Origin: Modestobacter sp.
Lineage (GTDB): Bacteria > Actinomycetota > Actinomycetes > Mycobacteriales > Geodermatophilaceae
Assembly: GCA_025965635.1 (NCBI GenBank)
Contig: JAOPWO010000383.1
Location: forward strand, 1 to 13,268
Length of the DNA stretch: 13,268 bases
Direction of reading: 5' to 3'
Shown here: piece after piece, positions 5,952 through 13,137 of the stretch
Position numbering within the stretch: position 1 is the stretch's first letter
Layout: each line of letters begins with the position of its first letter
The notes under the pieces: model-generated
The model's database searches: none
The model's input: the letters and a program-made list of their open reading frames with translations, nothing else
What the model was told of the DNA's origin: nothing
Made by a program: the position numbers and the translations under genes

Positions 5952-7916
5952 GTGACTGAGCGTGACGCGTCCGTGAGTTTCGTGGCTCAACGCGACCGGA
6001 TGGTCACGTTGAGCCCTGTACCACCCTCTGCTGAACCGGTGCTGTCCCAGGTGCCGCCGGCCGATCGCAGCGCCCTCCAGGACGGGATGGGCCTCGCGGT
6101 CCAGCAGGTGCTCGCGCTGCCCGGGATGACCGGCACGGTCATCGTGGCGGGGGCCACAGGCGAGCGGCGGGTGGTGCGCCACGTCGTCGTCGCCGATCCG
6201 GCCGACCCGCTCTCCGGCGCGGGGCCCGACGTCCTCGTCATGCTCGGCGGTCCGCTGCCGAAGGCCGACGCCCTCCACTACCGCGCCCTCGTCGAGCGGC
6301 TGCACCGTGGCGGCAGCGCCGCCCTGGCCTACCGCACCGGCGACCGCTCCGCGTCCGGCGACGTGGTCAGCGGGCTGCCGGCCGAACTGCTCGCCGAGGC
6401 CGACCGGCGCGGCTTCCCGGTGTTCGCGCTGCCGGCCGCCGCCCGCCTCGACGAGGTCGTCGCCGAGGTCCTCGGCGCGATCATCAACCGGCAGACCCAG
6501 GCGCTCAGCCTGGCCAACCGGATGCACAACCAGTTCATCGACGTGGCACTGTCCGGCGGCGGGCTGGCCGAGGTGACCGGACAGGTCTCCACGATCCTCG
6601 ACGGCGCCGCGGTGCTCGGCCTCGGGCCCGACCGCGAGGTGGCCACCAGCGCCGGCCCGGACGCCGACGTGGCGGAGATCCGCGACTGGCTGTGGCTGCT
6701 CGACGCCGCCGCCGACGACGCCTTCGCCGACCTGACGCCGTCCCGCCGGCTGTCGGGCAACCGGGCCGACCAGAGCGTGGTCACCCCGGCCAACGTGCTG
6801 GCCGACGCCGACCTCTCCCCGGCCGACGGCATCCTGCTGGTGCCCGGTCACCACGAACTGCCCGGTGGGCTCGGGGAGTACGCGGTCGCGCCGATCATGG
6901 CCGGCGACCAGCGGCACGGCTGGCTGGTGGCGGTGAACCGGCACGGCCCGATGCAGGTCGGCGCCGGTGTGGTGCTCGAGCAGGCAGCCGTCATCGCTGC
7001 GCTGTCGGAGATCCGGCACGCGGCGGTGCACTCGGTCGAGCTTCGCTTCCAGGGCGACCTGGTCCGCCGGCTGGTCGGCGGCAGCGTGCGGCACACCGAG
7101 CGCGTGCTGGCCTACACCCGGTCCTTCGGCTGGCGGCTGGACGGCCCGGTCGTCGTCCTCGTCACCGCGACGGAGACGATCGAGTCCGGCAACGACCCGA
7201 CGCGGGCCCTCGACGTCCTCGACCGGCTCGCCGACGGCTGGCGGGCCGCGGTGGACGCCGAGGTCGCCGGGGCCGCGGTGGCGGGGCTGTCCACCGAGAT
7301 CGTCACCGTGCTCCCGCTCGACGGCCGCACCCCCGAGGAGATCTCCGGCCTGGTGGCCGCGGTCACCGCCCGGGTGAACGGGCGGCTGCGCCGGGTGGGC
7401 CGGCTGCTGGGCACCGGCATCGGCCGCCCGGCCGAGGCGCTCACCGCGCTCGGCGAGGCCTACCAGCAGGCCCAGCGGGCACTGACCGTGGGCCAGGAGA
7501 TCCACGGCGGCCACGCGGTGACCCACTTCGACCAGCTCGGGGTGTTCCGGCTGCTGTCGCTGATCCCGGACAGCAACGAGCTGCGCTCCTACGTCGACGA
7601 GGTGCTCGGCCCGCTGGCCGAGTCCGCGGACGCCGACTCCAGCGACCTGCGCGAGACCCTCCGGGTGCTGCTGGAGACCAACCTCAACGTCGCCGAGTCC
7701 GCCCGCCGGCTGCACTTCCACTACAACACCATGAGGTACCGGATCGGGAAGCTGGAGCGGCTGCTCGGCCCCTTCACCACCGACCCCACCCTGCGGCTGA
7801 ACCTGCTGCTCGCGCTGCACGCCGCCCGGATGCGCGGGCTGGACTCCTCGCACCGCCCGCCGCTGGAGCACGTGGCCGCGGTGGTCCTCGACGACGGGCT
7901 CGAACAGCTCGCCTGA
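5952..7916 (+). CDS. PucR-family transcriptional regulator
   Basis: A 654-residue cytoplasmic regulator. Residues about 50-175 match the PucR N-terminal ligand domain, with LPGMTGTVIV, VVRHVVVADPADPL, the VLVMLGGPLP stretch and GFPVFALP. A middle region, about 190-480, resembles the sensor/GGDEF-like part of CdaR/PucR proteins. The C-terminal PucR-type helix-turn-helix spans about 563-625: LRETLRVLLETNLNVAESA, then HFHYNTMRYRIGKLERLLG. A 25-residue polar tail follows. GTG 5952 is chosen because GGGGGA lies at 5939-5944; in-frame GTG 5973, GTG 5982 and ATG 6000 are alternatives. Bacillus PucR controls purine degradation, and relatives control other nitrogen-source or nucleobase pathways. The flanking DUF2877 and uracil-permease genes support such a role; the effector is unknown. 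Confidence 0.92.
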   Translation: MTERDASVSFVAQRDRMVTLSPVPPSAEPVLSQVPPADRSALQDGMGLAVQQVLALPGMTGTVIVAGATGERRVVRHVVVADPADPLSGAGPDVLVMLGGPLPKADALHYRALVERLHRGGSAALAYRTGDRSASGDVVSGLPAELLAEADRRGFPVFALPAAARLDEVVAEVLGAIINRQTQALSLANRMHNQFIDVALSGGGLAEVTGQVSTILDGAAVLGLGPDREVATSAGPDADVAEIRDWLWLLDAAADDAFADLTPSRRLSGNRADQSVVTPANVLADADLSPADGILLVPGHHELPGGLGEYAVAPIMAGDQRHGWLVAVNRHGPMQVGAGVVLEQAAVIAALSEIRHAAVHSVELRFQGDLVRRLVGGSVRHTERVLAYTRSFGWRLDGPVVVLVTATETIESGNDPTRALDVLDRLADGWRAAVDAEVAGAAVAGLSTEIVTVLPLDGRTPEEISGLVAAVTARVNGRLRRVGRLLGTGIGRPAEALTALGEAYQQAQRALTVGQEIHGGHAVTHFDQLGVFRLLSLIPDSNELRSYVDEVLGPLAESADADSSDLRETLRVLLETNLNVAESARRLHFHYNTMRYRIGKLERLLGPFTTDPTLRLNLLLALHAARMRGLDSSHRPPLEHVAAVVLDDGLEQLA

Positions 7917-7925
7917 GTCGGTCGT

Positions 7926-7957
7926 GTTACGGCGTGTCCCAGCCGGCGCGCCGTAAC
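7926..7957. promoter_or_regulatory. Inverted repeat GTTACGGCG-N14-CGCCGTAAC after pucR
   Basis: Perfect 9-bp arms at 7926-7934 and 7949-7957, ten bases after the pucR stop. It may terminate pucR transcription. Alternatively it may be an operator for the permease: the right arm runs into TAACGT (7954-7959), a TANNNT-type -10 candidate. No T-tract follows. Sequence alone does not decide between the two. Confidence 0.45.
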
Positions 7958-8019
7958 GTGGACGTGTCCCCCGGGACTGGTGCCGCAGGTCCGGGTCTGT
8001 CACTGTGCGGCTCCCCAGC

Positions 8020-8044
8020 GCTGAGCCACCGGGCTCGGCGGTGG
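8020..8044 (+). promoter_or_regulatory. Overlapping, mutually exclusive hairpins before the permease start
   Basis: GCTGAGCC (8020-8027) can pair with GGCTCGGC (8032-8039), with one G-U pair, around a 4-nt loop. CCACCG (8026-8031) can instead pair with CGGTGG (8039-8044). The structures share bases and lie just upstream of the Shine-Dalgarno sequence at 8060-8066. GC-rich DNA makes such stems often, so a regulatory role is weakly supported; no known riboswitch class is recognised. Confidence 0.22.
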
Positions 8045-8070
8045 ACGGTGGTCGGTTCTGAGGAGGACCC

Positions 8071-9525
8071 ATGGCGTTCGGGTGGAAGCTCTACGGAGAC
8101 GGCAAGGCGCCGCCGTTGGGCGAGGCGGTGGCCCCCGACGAGCGGCTGTCCTGGCCGCTCACGGTGGGCATCGGCGCCCAGCACGTGGTGGCGATGTTCG
8201 GGGCGACGTTCGTCTTCCCGCTGATCATGGGCCTGGACGCCAACCTGGCGATCATGATGAGCGGCGTCGCGACGATCATCTTCCTGCTCATCGTGCAGGG
8301 GAAGGTGCCCTCCTACCTGGGCACCAGCGCCTCGTTCGTCGGCGGTGTCGCCGCGATCCGGGCCGGCGGTGGGGACAGCGGGGACGTCGTCGGCGCGATC
8401 CTGGTCTCCGGCATCGTCCTCGCGCTGGTCGGTCTGCTCATCCAGGCGGCCGGGACGCAGGTGGTCAACCGGGTGCTGCCGCCGGCGGTCACCGGGGCCG
8501 TCGTGATGCTGATCGGCTTCAACCTCGCCCCGGTCGCCGCGGCGACGTACTGGCCGCAGGACCAGTGGGTCGCGCTGGCCACGATGACCTTCGTCATCGT
8601 CGTGTCGCTGGCGCTGCGCGGCTTCTGGGCCCGCATCTCGATCCTCCTCGGGCTGGTCTTCGGCTACCTGCTGTCGCTGCTGCTCGACGCCACCCTCGGC
8701 CAGATCACCTCCTTCGACGCCGGGGCCGGGGACATCACCACCCGCGCCCGGGTCGACCTCGACGCCGTCGGCCAGGCCGACTGGTTCGGCCTGCCGGAGT
8801 TCACCGCCCCCTCGTTCTCCGTGAACTTCTCGCTGCTCGTGCTGCCGGCGGTCATCGCGCTGGTCGCGGAGAACGCCGGGCACGTCAAGGCTGTCGGTGA
8901 GATGACCAAGCGGAACCTCGACCCGGTGCTCGGCCGCGCGGTGTTCGCCGACGGCGTCAGCACCGTCGTCGCCACCTCGGTCGGTGGCTCGCCGACCACC
9001 ACCTACGCCGAGAACATCGGGGTGATGGCGGCCACCCGGGTCTACTCGACCGCGGCCTACTACGTCGCGGCGGCCGTGGCCATCCTGCTCGGCCTGGTGC
9101 CCAAGTTCGGCGCGATCGTCAACGCCACCCCGGGCGGTGTGCTCGGCGGGATCACCGTCGTCCTCTACGGGATGATCGGCCTGCTCGGCGCCAAGATCTG
9201 GAAGGAGAACCGGGTCGACTTCGCCAACCCGATCAACCTGGTGCCGCTGGCCGCCGGGATCATCATCGGCATCGGCAACGTCTCGCTCACCTTCACCGAC
9301 AACTTCTCGCTGTCGGGCATCGCGCTGGGCACGATCGTCGCCGTCGCCGGGTGGCACTTGTCCAGGGCGCTGGCCCCGGCGGAGATGAAGGCGGCGTTGA
9401 CGGCGGAGACCGGCTTCCCTGCCGGTACCGGTCCGGCCCTGGGGTCGACCGGCGGCCACCGGGTCGACGGTGATCCCGGCGGTGCCGACCCCTCCGACGT
9501 CGACCGGGGTGCCCACCGGCACTGA
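8071..9525 (+). CDS. NCS2-family uracil permease (UraA/RutG type)
   Basis: A 484-residue inner-membrane nucleobase:proton symporter with about 14 predicted hydrophobic segments. Diagnostic motifs are GAQHVVAMFGAT with His38, AENAGHVKAVG with E267 and H271, and GGSPTTTYAENIGVMAATRVYS with E314. These align with H31, E241, H245 and E290, the substrate and proton site of UraA. The TTYxENIGVMAxTRVYS stretch is typical of uracil rather than xanthine/urate members. AGGAGG at 8060-8065 fixes ATG 8071. After LSRALAPAE the C-terminal 50 or so residues are hydrophilic and Gly/Asp-rich, probably cytoplasmic. It lies downstream of pucR in the same direction, across a 154-bp gap with inverted repeats, so it may have its own regulated promoter. 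Uracil is the best substrate guess, not proven. Confidence 0.93.
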   Translation: MAFGWKLYGDGKAPPLGEAVAPDERLSWPLTVGIGAQHVVAMFGATFVFPLIMGLDANLAIMMSGVATIIFLLIVQGKVPSYLGTSASFVGGVAAIRAGGGDSGDVVGAILVSGIVLALVGLLIQAAGTQVVNRVLPPAVTGAVVMLIGFNLAPVAAATYWPQDQWVALATMTFVIVVSLALRGFWARISILLGLVFGYLLSLLLDATLGQITSFDAGAGDITTRARVDLDAVGQADWFGLPEFTAPSFSVNFSLLVLPAVIALVAENAGHVKAVGEMTKRNLDPVLGRAVFADGVSTVVATSVGGSPTTTYAENIGVMAATRVYSTAAYYVAAAVAILLGLVPKFGAIVNATPGGVLGGITVVLYGMIGLLGAKIWKENRVDFANPINLVPLAAGIIIGIGNVSLTFTDNFSLSGIALGTIVAVAGWHLSRALAPAEMKAALTAETGFPAGTGPALGSTGGHRVDGDPGGADPSDVDRGAHRH

Positions 9526-9546
9526 CGGAGGGCCCCTGCCCCGCTA

Positions 9547-9577
9547 CCGGCCCGGTCCCCTCGCGGGACCGGGCCGG
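9547..9577 (+). terminator. Strong hairpin terminator candidate after the permease
   Basis: CCGGCCCGGTCCC (9547-9559) and GGGACCGGGCCGG (9565-9577) form a perfect 13-bp stem with a 5-nt loop, 21 bases after the permease stop. No T-run follows. This is the strongest stem in the window and suggests that the permease and SDR transcripts are at least partly separate. Confidence 0.65.
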
Positions 9578-9602
9578 CGGGCTGTCCGGCGCGTGCCGGG
9601 CG

Positions 9603-9616
9603 GTGCCCCGGGGCAC
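9603..9616. promoter_or_regulatory. Perfect palindrome GTGCCCCGGGGCAC upstream of the SDR gene
   Basis: A 14-bp uninterrupted palindrome, 46 bp before the SDR start and after the strong hairpin. It could be an operator for the SDR gene; no promoter elements are clear around it. Confidence 0.3.
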
Positions 9617-9624
9617 AGGGCTGT

Positions 9625-9645
9625 CGGGCCGCACCCGGCGGCCCG
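9625..9645 (+). promoter_or_regulatory. Stem-loop CGGGCCGC/GCGGCCCG next to the SDR ribosome binding site
   Basis: Perfect 8-bp arms (9625-9632 and 9638-9645) with a 5-nt loop end just before the Shine-Dalgarno GGAGGAGGAA (about 9648-9657). In the mRNA it could affect ribosome access. In such GC-rich sequence it may also be incidental. Confidence 0.25.
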
Positions 9646-9661
9646 TGTGGAGGAGGAACGC

Positions 9662-10420
9662 ATGACGCAGAGCACCGCACCCCTGGACGGCAAGATCGCG
9701 CTGGTCACCGGAGCGTCGTCGGGCATCGGCGAGGCCACGGCGATCGCGCTGGCGGAGGCGGGCGCGGCGGTGGCCATCGGAGCGCGGCGCCGGGACCGGC
9801 TGGACGCCCTCGCGGGCAAGCTGACCGACGGAGGCGCCCGGGTCCTGACCCTCGACCTGGACGTCACCGACGAGCAGGCCTGCGCCGCCGCCGTCGCCCG
9901 CACCCGGGAGGTGCTCGGCGGGCTCGACGTCCTGGTCAACAACGCCGGGGTGATGCTGCTGGGCACCATCGTCGGCGCCGACCCCGAGGACTGGCGGCGG
10001 ATGATGCACACCAACGTCCTCGGCCTGATGTACATGACCCACGCCGCGATCGGGGGCATGGTGGAGCAGGGGTCGGGCGACGTCGTGAACATCTCCAGCG
10101 TGGCCGGCCGGCAGGCCCGCAAGGGCGCCGGGGCCTACAACGCCAGCAAGTGGGCGGTGAACGCCTTCAGCGAGTCGCTGCGCCAGGAGGTCACCGGCCG
10201 CGGGGTGCGGATCGGGCTGGTCGAACCCGGTGCGGTGGCGACCGAGCTGACCGACCACATCACCCAGCCGGAGGCCAAGGCCGCGTCGGCGCAGATGGCC
10301 GCGAGCATGCGCAGGCTGCAGGCCGAGGACGTCGCCCGGGCGGTGCTCTACCTGGTCACCCAGCCGCCGCACGTGGCGATCAACGAGGTGCTGGTCCGGC
10401 CCACCGACCAGGAGCGCTGA
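9662..10420 (+). CDS. Classical short-chain dehydrogenase/reductase, YdfG-like
   Basis: A 252-residue NAD(P)-dependent oxidoreductase. The Rossmann motif TGASSGIG is at 16-23, followed by GARRRDRL, whose basic residues after beta-2 suggest NADP. NNAG is at 93-96. The catalytic set is S146, Y159 and K163 (NISSVAG and YNASK). The order and spacing, plus VEPGAVATEL and the PPHVAINEVLVRPT ending, resemble YdfG-type reductases. E. coli YdfG acts on serine, 3-hydroxy acids and malonic semialdehyde, the last being a product of pyrimidine breakdown by the Rut route. ATG 9662 is chosen over earlier in-frame starts because of the strong Shine-Dalgarno at 9650-9657 and the family N-terminus. It ends seven bases from the stop of the opposing SRPBCC gene. 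The true substrate cannot be read from sequence. Confidence 0.93.
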   Translation: MTQSTAPLDGKIALVTGASSGIGEATAIALAEAGAAVAIGARRRDRLDALAGKLTDGGARVLTLDLDVTDEQACAAAVARTREVLGGLDVLVNNAGVMLLGTIVGADPEDWRRMMHTNVLGLMYMTHAAIGGMVEQGSGDVVNISSVAGRQARKGAGAYNASKWAVNAFSESLRQEVTGRGVRIGLVEPGAVATELTDHITQPEAKAASAQMAASMRRLQAEDVARAVLYLVTQPPHVAINEVLVRPTDQER

Positions 10421-10427
10421 GGCGCGG

Positions 10428-10823
10428 TCAGCCGGCCTCCAGCAGCCGCCTGAGCACCCCGAGGTCGGCGGTGACCGCAGCCACGTCCGCGGCCCACTCG
10501 TCACCGGTCATGGTGGGCCGCCGACGCAGGGTGAACACGACCTCGCTGCCCGCGCCGTCGGCCAGCACCCGGACGGGGTTGGTCGTGGTCGTCCCGTCCG
10601 GGAGGACGACGTCGTGGTCGAGGACGCCGTACTCGTTGACCGGGACGAAGCGGACCAGCACCGGGCCCATCGGCGAGTCCGCGATCCACTCGCCGCGTTC
10701 CCGCCGGATGCCCGCGGCCAGCCCGGCGGCCCAGGCGGGGAGATGGGCCGGGTCGCGGACGTAGGCGTAGACCGCGGCGGCCGGCCGGTCGATGGGGACG
10801 GTCAGGTGCCGGGTCTCGGTCAT
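10428..10823 (-). CDS. Small SRPBCC/polyketide-cyclase-like protein
   Basis: A 131-residue cytoplasmic protein with the opening pattern of START/SRPBCC folds: TRHLTVPIDRPAAAVYAYVRDPAHLPAWAAGLA. Strands follow (RGEWIADSPMGPVLVRFVP, then EYGVLDHDVVLPDG), and a C-terminal helix (AAVTADLGVLRRLLEAG) closes the pocket. Such proteins bind hydrophobic ligands or act as cyclases; no catalytic residue can be named and the ligand is unknown. It converges with the SDR gene and diverges from the EamA exporter gene across 122 bp. No strong Shine-Dalgarno precedes its ATG. There is no sign of truncation. Confidence 0.82.
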   Translation of the reverse strand: MTETRHLTVPIDRPAAAVYAYVRDPAHLPAWAAGLAAGIRRERGEWIADSPMGPVLVRFVPVNEYGVLDHDVVLPDGTTTTNPVRVLADGAGSEVVFTLRRRPTMTGDEWAADVAAVTADLGVLRRLLEAG

Positions 10824-10900
10824 GCCGGCATCGTGCCCTGCCGCGCCCGCGTCATGCCTACCGCACGACGCAGCGGGACCGCCGACCCGGTGCCGCGTCC

Positions 10901-10918
10901 CGGATCCGGCGGATCCGG
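10901..10918. repeat. Tandem 9-bp repeat CGGATCCGG x2
   Basis: Two adjacent copies, 10901-10909 and 10910-10918, each containing the palindrome CGGATCCG. They sit 15 bp upstream of the TAGGGT element in the divergent gap between the SRPBCC and EamA genes, where an operator or activator site could lie. Confidence 0.5.
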
Positions 10919-10932
10919 TCGGTAGGGGTCCC

Positions 10933-10938
10933 TAGGGT
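10933..10938 (+). promoter_or_regulatory. -10 element TAGGGT for a probable leaderless EamA transcript
   Basis: TAGGGT matches TANNNT and ends seven bases before GTG 10946, the spacing expected if transcription begins at the start codon. No Shine-Dalgarno precedes that GTG. Leaderless mRNAs are common in Actinomycetota. No -35 box is clear; the tandem CGGATCCGG repeat occupies that area. Confidence 0.5.
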
Positions 10939-10945
10939 CGAGCAC

Positions 10946-11866
10946 GTGCCCACCGCCGCGACGCGAACTCCCCTGACCGTGCTGGCCGTGACGGTCACCG
11001 TGCTGGCCTGGGCGTCGGCGTTCATCGGCATCCGGGCGGTGGGGGAGGACCTGTCGCCCGGCGCGCTGGCGCTGGGCCGGCTCGCCGTCGGCACGTCCGT
11101 GCTCGGCCTGCTGCTGGCGCCACGGGGCTGGGTGCGCCCGACCGCCGCTGAGTGGCGGCTGCTGGTGGTCTGCGGCGTGGGCTGGTTCGGCATCTACAAC
11201 GTCGCGCTCAACGCTGCCGAGCAGCACCTGGACGCCGGAACGACGGCGATGCTGGTGAACATCGGGCCGGTGCTGATCGCGGTCCTCGCCGGGCTGCTGC
11301 TGGGCGAGGGGTTCCCGCGCTGGCTGGTGATGGGCCTCGGCGTCGCCTTCGGCGGGGTGCTGCTGATCGGGGTGGCCACCCGCAGCGCCGGCGTGGACCT
11401 GGCGGGCGTCGCGCTGTGCGTGGTCGCGGCGGTCACCTACGCCGGCGGTGTGGTCGCGCAGAAGCCGCTGCTGCGCCGGCTGCCGGCGCTGCAGGTCACC
11501 TTCACCGCCTGTGCGATGGGCGCGGTCTGCTGCCTGCCGTGGACCGGTGTGCTGGCCGGGGAGCTCGCCGATGCACCGGGGTCCTCGATCGTCGGGATGG
11601 TCTACCTCGGGGTGGTGCCGACGGCGATCGCCTTCAGCACCTGGGCCTACGCGCTGTCCCGGATGGACGCCGGCCGGTTGGGCGCCACCACCTACCTGGT
11701 ACCGCCGATCGTCGTGCTGCTCGGCTGGCTGCTGCTGGACGAGGTGCCGCCCGCGCTGGCCTTCGTCGGCGGTGCGATCTGCCTCGCCGGGGTCGCGCTG
11801 TCCCGCCGCCGCGCCCGCCCGCGCCCGCCTGTGCCGGTGCCGCAGGAGGCGGGCTCCGCGGCCTGA
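10946..11866 (+). CDS. EamA/DMT-family transporter
   Basis: A 306-residue integral membrane protein of the drug/metabolite transporter superfamily, probably an exporter. Two EamA repeats of five helices each are visible. The first, about 8-140, has WASAFIGIRAV and ALALGRLAVG, then NIGPVLIAVLAGLLLGE. The second, about 150-285, has YAGGVVAQKPLLRRLP, YLGVVPTAIAFSTWAYAL and TYLVPPIVVLLGWLLLDE. An Arg/Pro-rich cytoplasmic tail follows. GTG 10946 gives a short N-terminus directly before helix 1 and lies seven bases from a -10 element, suggesting leaderless translation. The substrate cannot be assigned; DMT proteins export amino acids, purine nucleosides and other metabolites. The amidohydrolase follows after 44 bp. 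Confidence 0.92.
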   Translation: MPTAATRTPLTVLAVTVTVLAWASAFIGIRAVGEDLSPGALALGRLAVGTSVLGLLLAPRGWVRPTAAEWRLLVVCGVGWFGIYNVALNAAEQHLDAGTTAMLVNIGPVLIAVLAGLLLGEGFPRWLVMGLGVAFGGVLLIGVATRSAGVDLAGVALCVVAAVTYAGGVVAQKPLLRRLPALQVTFTACAMGAVCCLPWTGVLAGELADAPGSSIVGMVYLGVVPTAIAFSTWAYALSRMDAGRLGATTYLVPPIVVLLGWLLLDEVPPALAFVGGAICLAGVALSRRRARPRPPVPVPQEAGSAA

Positions 11867-11898
11867 GCCGGTGTCGCGCGCCGGACATCTGCGCCTGC

Positions 11899-11904
11899 TA
11901 CGAC
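11899..11904 (+). promoter_or_regulatory. -10-like TACGAC before the amidohydrolase start
   Basis: It ends six bases before ATG 11911, which lacks a Shine-Dalgarno sequence. It resembles a leaderless start but differs from TANNNT in its last base, so support is weak. Read-through from the EamA gene is an alternative. Confidence 0.2.
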
Positions 11905-11910
11905 TTCCCG

Positions 11911-13122
11911 ATGATCTCCGGCCCGGCTGACCTCGTCGTCACCGGCGCCCGGCTGCGCAGCGGCCCGGTCGTCGACGTGCACTGCGCCGGTGGCCGGGTG
12001 ACCGCACTGGCCCCGGCCGGGGAGCTGCCCGCGCCGCCGGGTGCGGTGGTGGTCGAGGCCGACGGTGGCCTGGTCACCGAGCCGTTCGTCGACGCCCACC
12101 TGCACCTGGACAAGGTGCGCACCCTGCCGCTCATCGGCGACGCCGCGTTGCAGGCCTACACCGCCGACGGCATGACCGGGTCCGCGCGCGGCATCGACCT
12201 GGCCCGCGCGGTCAAGGCGCACTACTCGGTCGACCGGCTGCTGCCGGCCATCCGGCAGGCACTGGCCGACGGCGAGCGGCACGGTGTGCTGCACGTCCAG
12301 GCGTTCGCCGACGTGGACACGGCCGCCGGGCTGGTCGGCGTGCAGGCGGTGCTGACCGCCCGGGAGGAGTTCCGCGGCCGGGTCGACGTCTCGGTGGTGG
12401 CCTTCCCGCAGGACGGCGTGCTGCGCGACCCCGGTGCCGCCGGGCTGGTCGAGGAGGCGCTGGCGATCGGCGCGGACGTCGTCGGCGGGATCCCGTGGAC
12501 CGAGGAGTCGGCCGCCGAGCAGGAGGCGCACGTCGAGTGGGCGTGCGCGCTCGCCGCCCGGCTCGGACGGCGGGTGGCCATGCTGACCGACGACGCCCCG
12601 GACCCGGCGTTCGACACCACCCGGATGCTCGCCGTGGCGATGCGCCGGCACGGGCTGGCCGGCCGGGGCGTCGCCTGCCACGCCCGGGCGCTGGGGCACT
12701 ACGAGCCGGCCCGGCAGACCGCGGTGCTGGAGCTCGCCCGGGAGGTCGGACTGGGGCTGGTCAGCGACCCGCACACCGGATCGGTCGCGCTGCCGGTGGA
12801 GCGGGCGGTCGCCCTGGGTCTGGCGGTGGCGCTGGGCCAGGACGACATCGAGGACGCCTACTACCCCTTCGGCCGGCACAGCCTGCTGGAGGTGGCGTTC
12901 CTGGCCGCGCACCTGCTCGACATGCGCACCGGCCCGCAGCAGGAGGTGCTGGTCGACCTGGTGACGACGTCGGCGGCGCGCGTCCTGGGTCTGGCCGGTT
13001 ACGGGCTGCGGGCCGGCGGGCCGGCCGACCTGCTGGTGCACGACGCGGGCCGGACGGTCGACCTGCTCGCCAGGCACGCTGCGCCGCGGGTGGTGCTGCG
13101 GGCCGGCCGGGTGCTGGGCTGA
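11911..13122 (+). CDS. CodA-like amidohydrolase (cytosine deaminase family) with altered metal site
   Basis: A 403-residue cytoplasmic TIM-barrel amidohydrolase. VDAHLHLDK gives the HxH metal pair H63/H65, matching H61/H63 of E. coli cytosine deaminase. GGIPWTEE and HVEWACALAARLGRRV precede the site of the usual HCDE motif, but here the sequence is MLTDDAPDP (224-232). By this alignment the third metal histidine (CodA H214) is Leu225 and the catalytic glutamate (E217) is Asp228. H257 (CHARALGH; CodA H246) and D311 (GQDDIEDAYYPFG; CodA D313) are kept. Cytosine deaminase activity is therefore doubtful, and a different substrate or metal mode is possible. ATG 11911 starts the conserved DLVVTGARL strand. 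No Shine-Dalgarno is present. It ends 15 bp before the opposing partial gene. Confidence 0.9.
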   Translation: MISGPADLVVTGARLRSGPVVDVHCAGGRVTALAPAGELPAPPGAVVVEADGGLVTEPFVDAHLHLDKVRTLPLIGDAALQAYTADGMTGSARGIDLARAVKAHYSVDRLLPAIRQALADGERHGVLHVQAFADVDTAAGLVGVQAVLTAREEFRGRVDVSVVAFPQDGVLRDPGAAGLVEEALAIGADVVGGIPWTEESAAEQEAHVEWACALAARLGRRVAMLTDDAPDPAFDTTRMLAVAMRRHGLAGRGVACHARALGHYEPARQTAVLELAREVGLGLVSDPHTGSVALPVERAVALGLAVALGQDDIEDAYYPFGRHSLLEVAFLAAHLLDMRTGPQQEVLVDLVTTSAARVLGLAGYGLRAGGPADLLVHDAGRTVDLLARHAAPRVVLRAGRVLG

Positions 13123-13137
13123 CGCCGGGAGGAACCC

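Noticed and set aside
7917..8070. Purine or other known riboswitch ahead of the permease
   Set aside because: Hairpins are present, but none of the conserved core sequences of known nucleobase riboswitches could be recognised.
5253..8072. 939-codon open frame on the minus strand across pucR
   Set aside because: It lies antisense to the clear PucR coding sequence, and its translation has low-complexity His/Gly/Arg-rich composition. Long antisense open frames are expected in such GC-rich DNA.
7927..9522. 531-codon open frame on the minus strand across the permease
   Set aside because: Antisense shadow rich in Asp, His, Gly and Arg. The plus strand carries an unmistakable NCS2 permease.
11152..11910. 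N-terminal extension of the amidohydrolase frame back into the EamA gene
   Set aside because: The upstream part overlaps the EamA coding region out of frame and has shadow composition. The conserved domain begins at ATG 11911.
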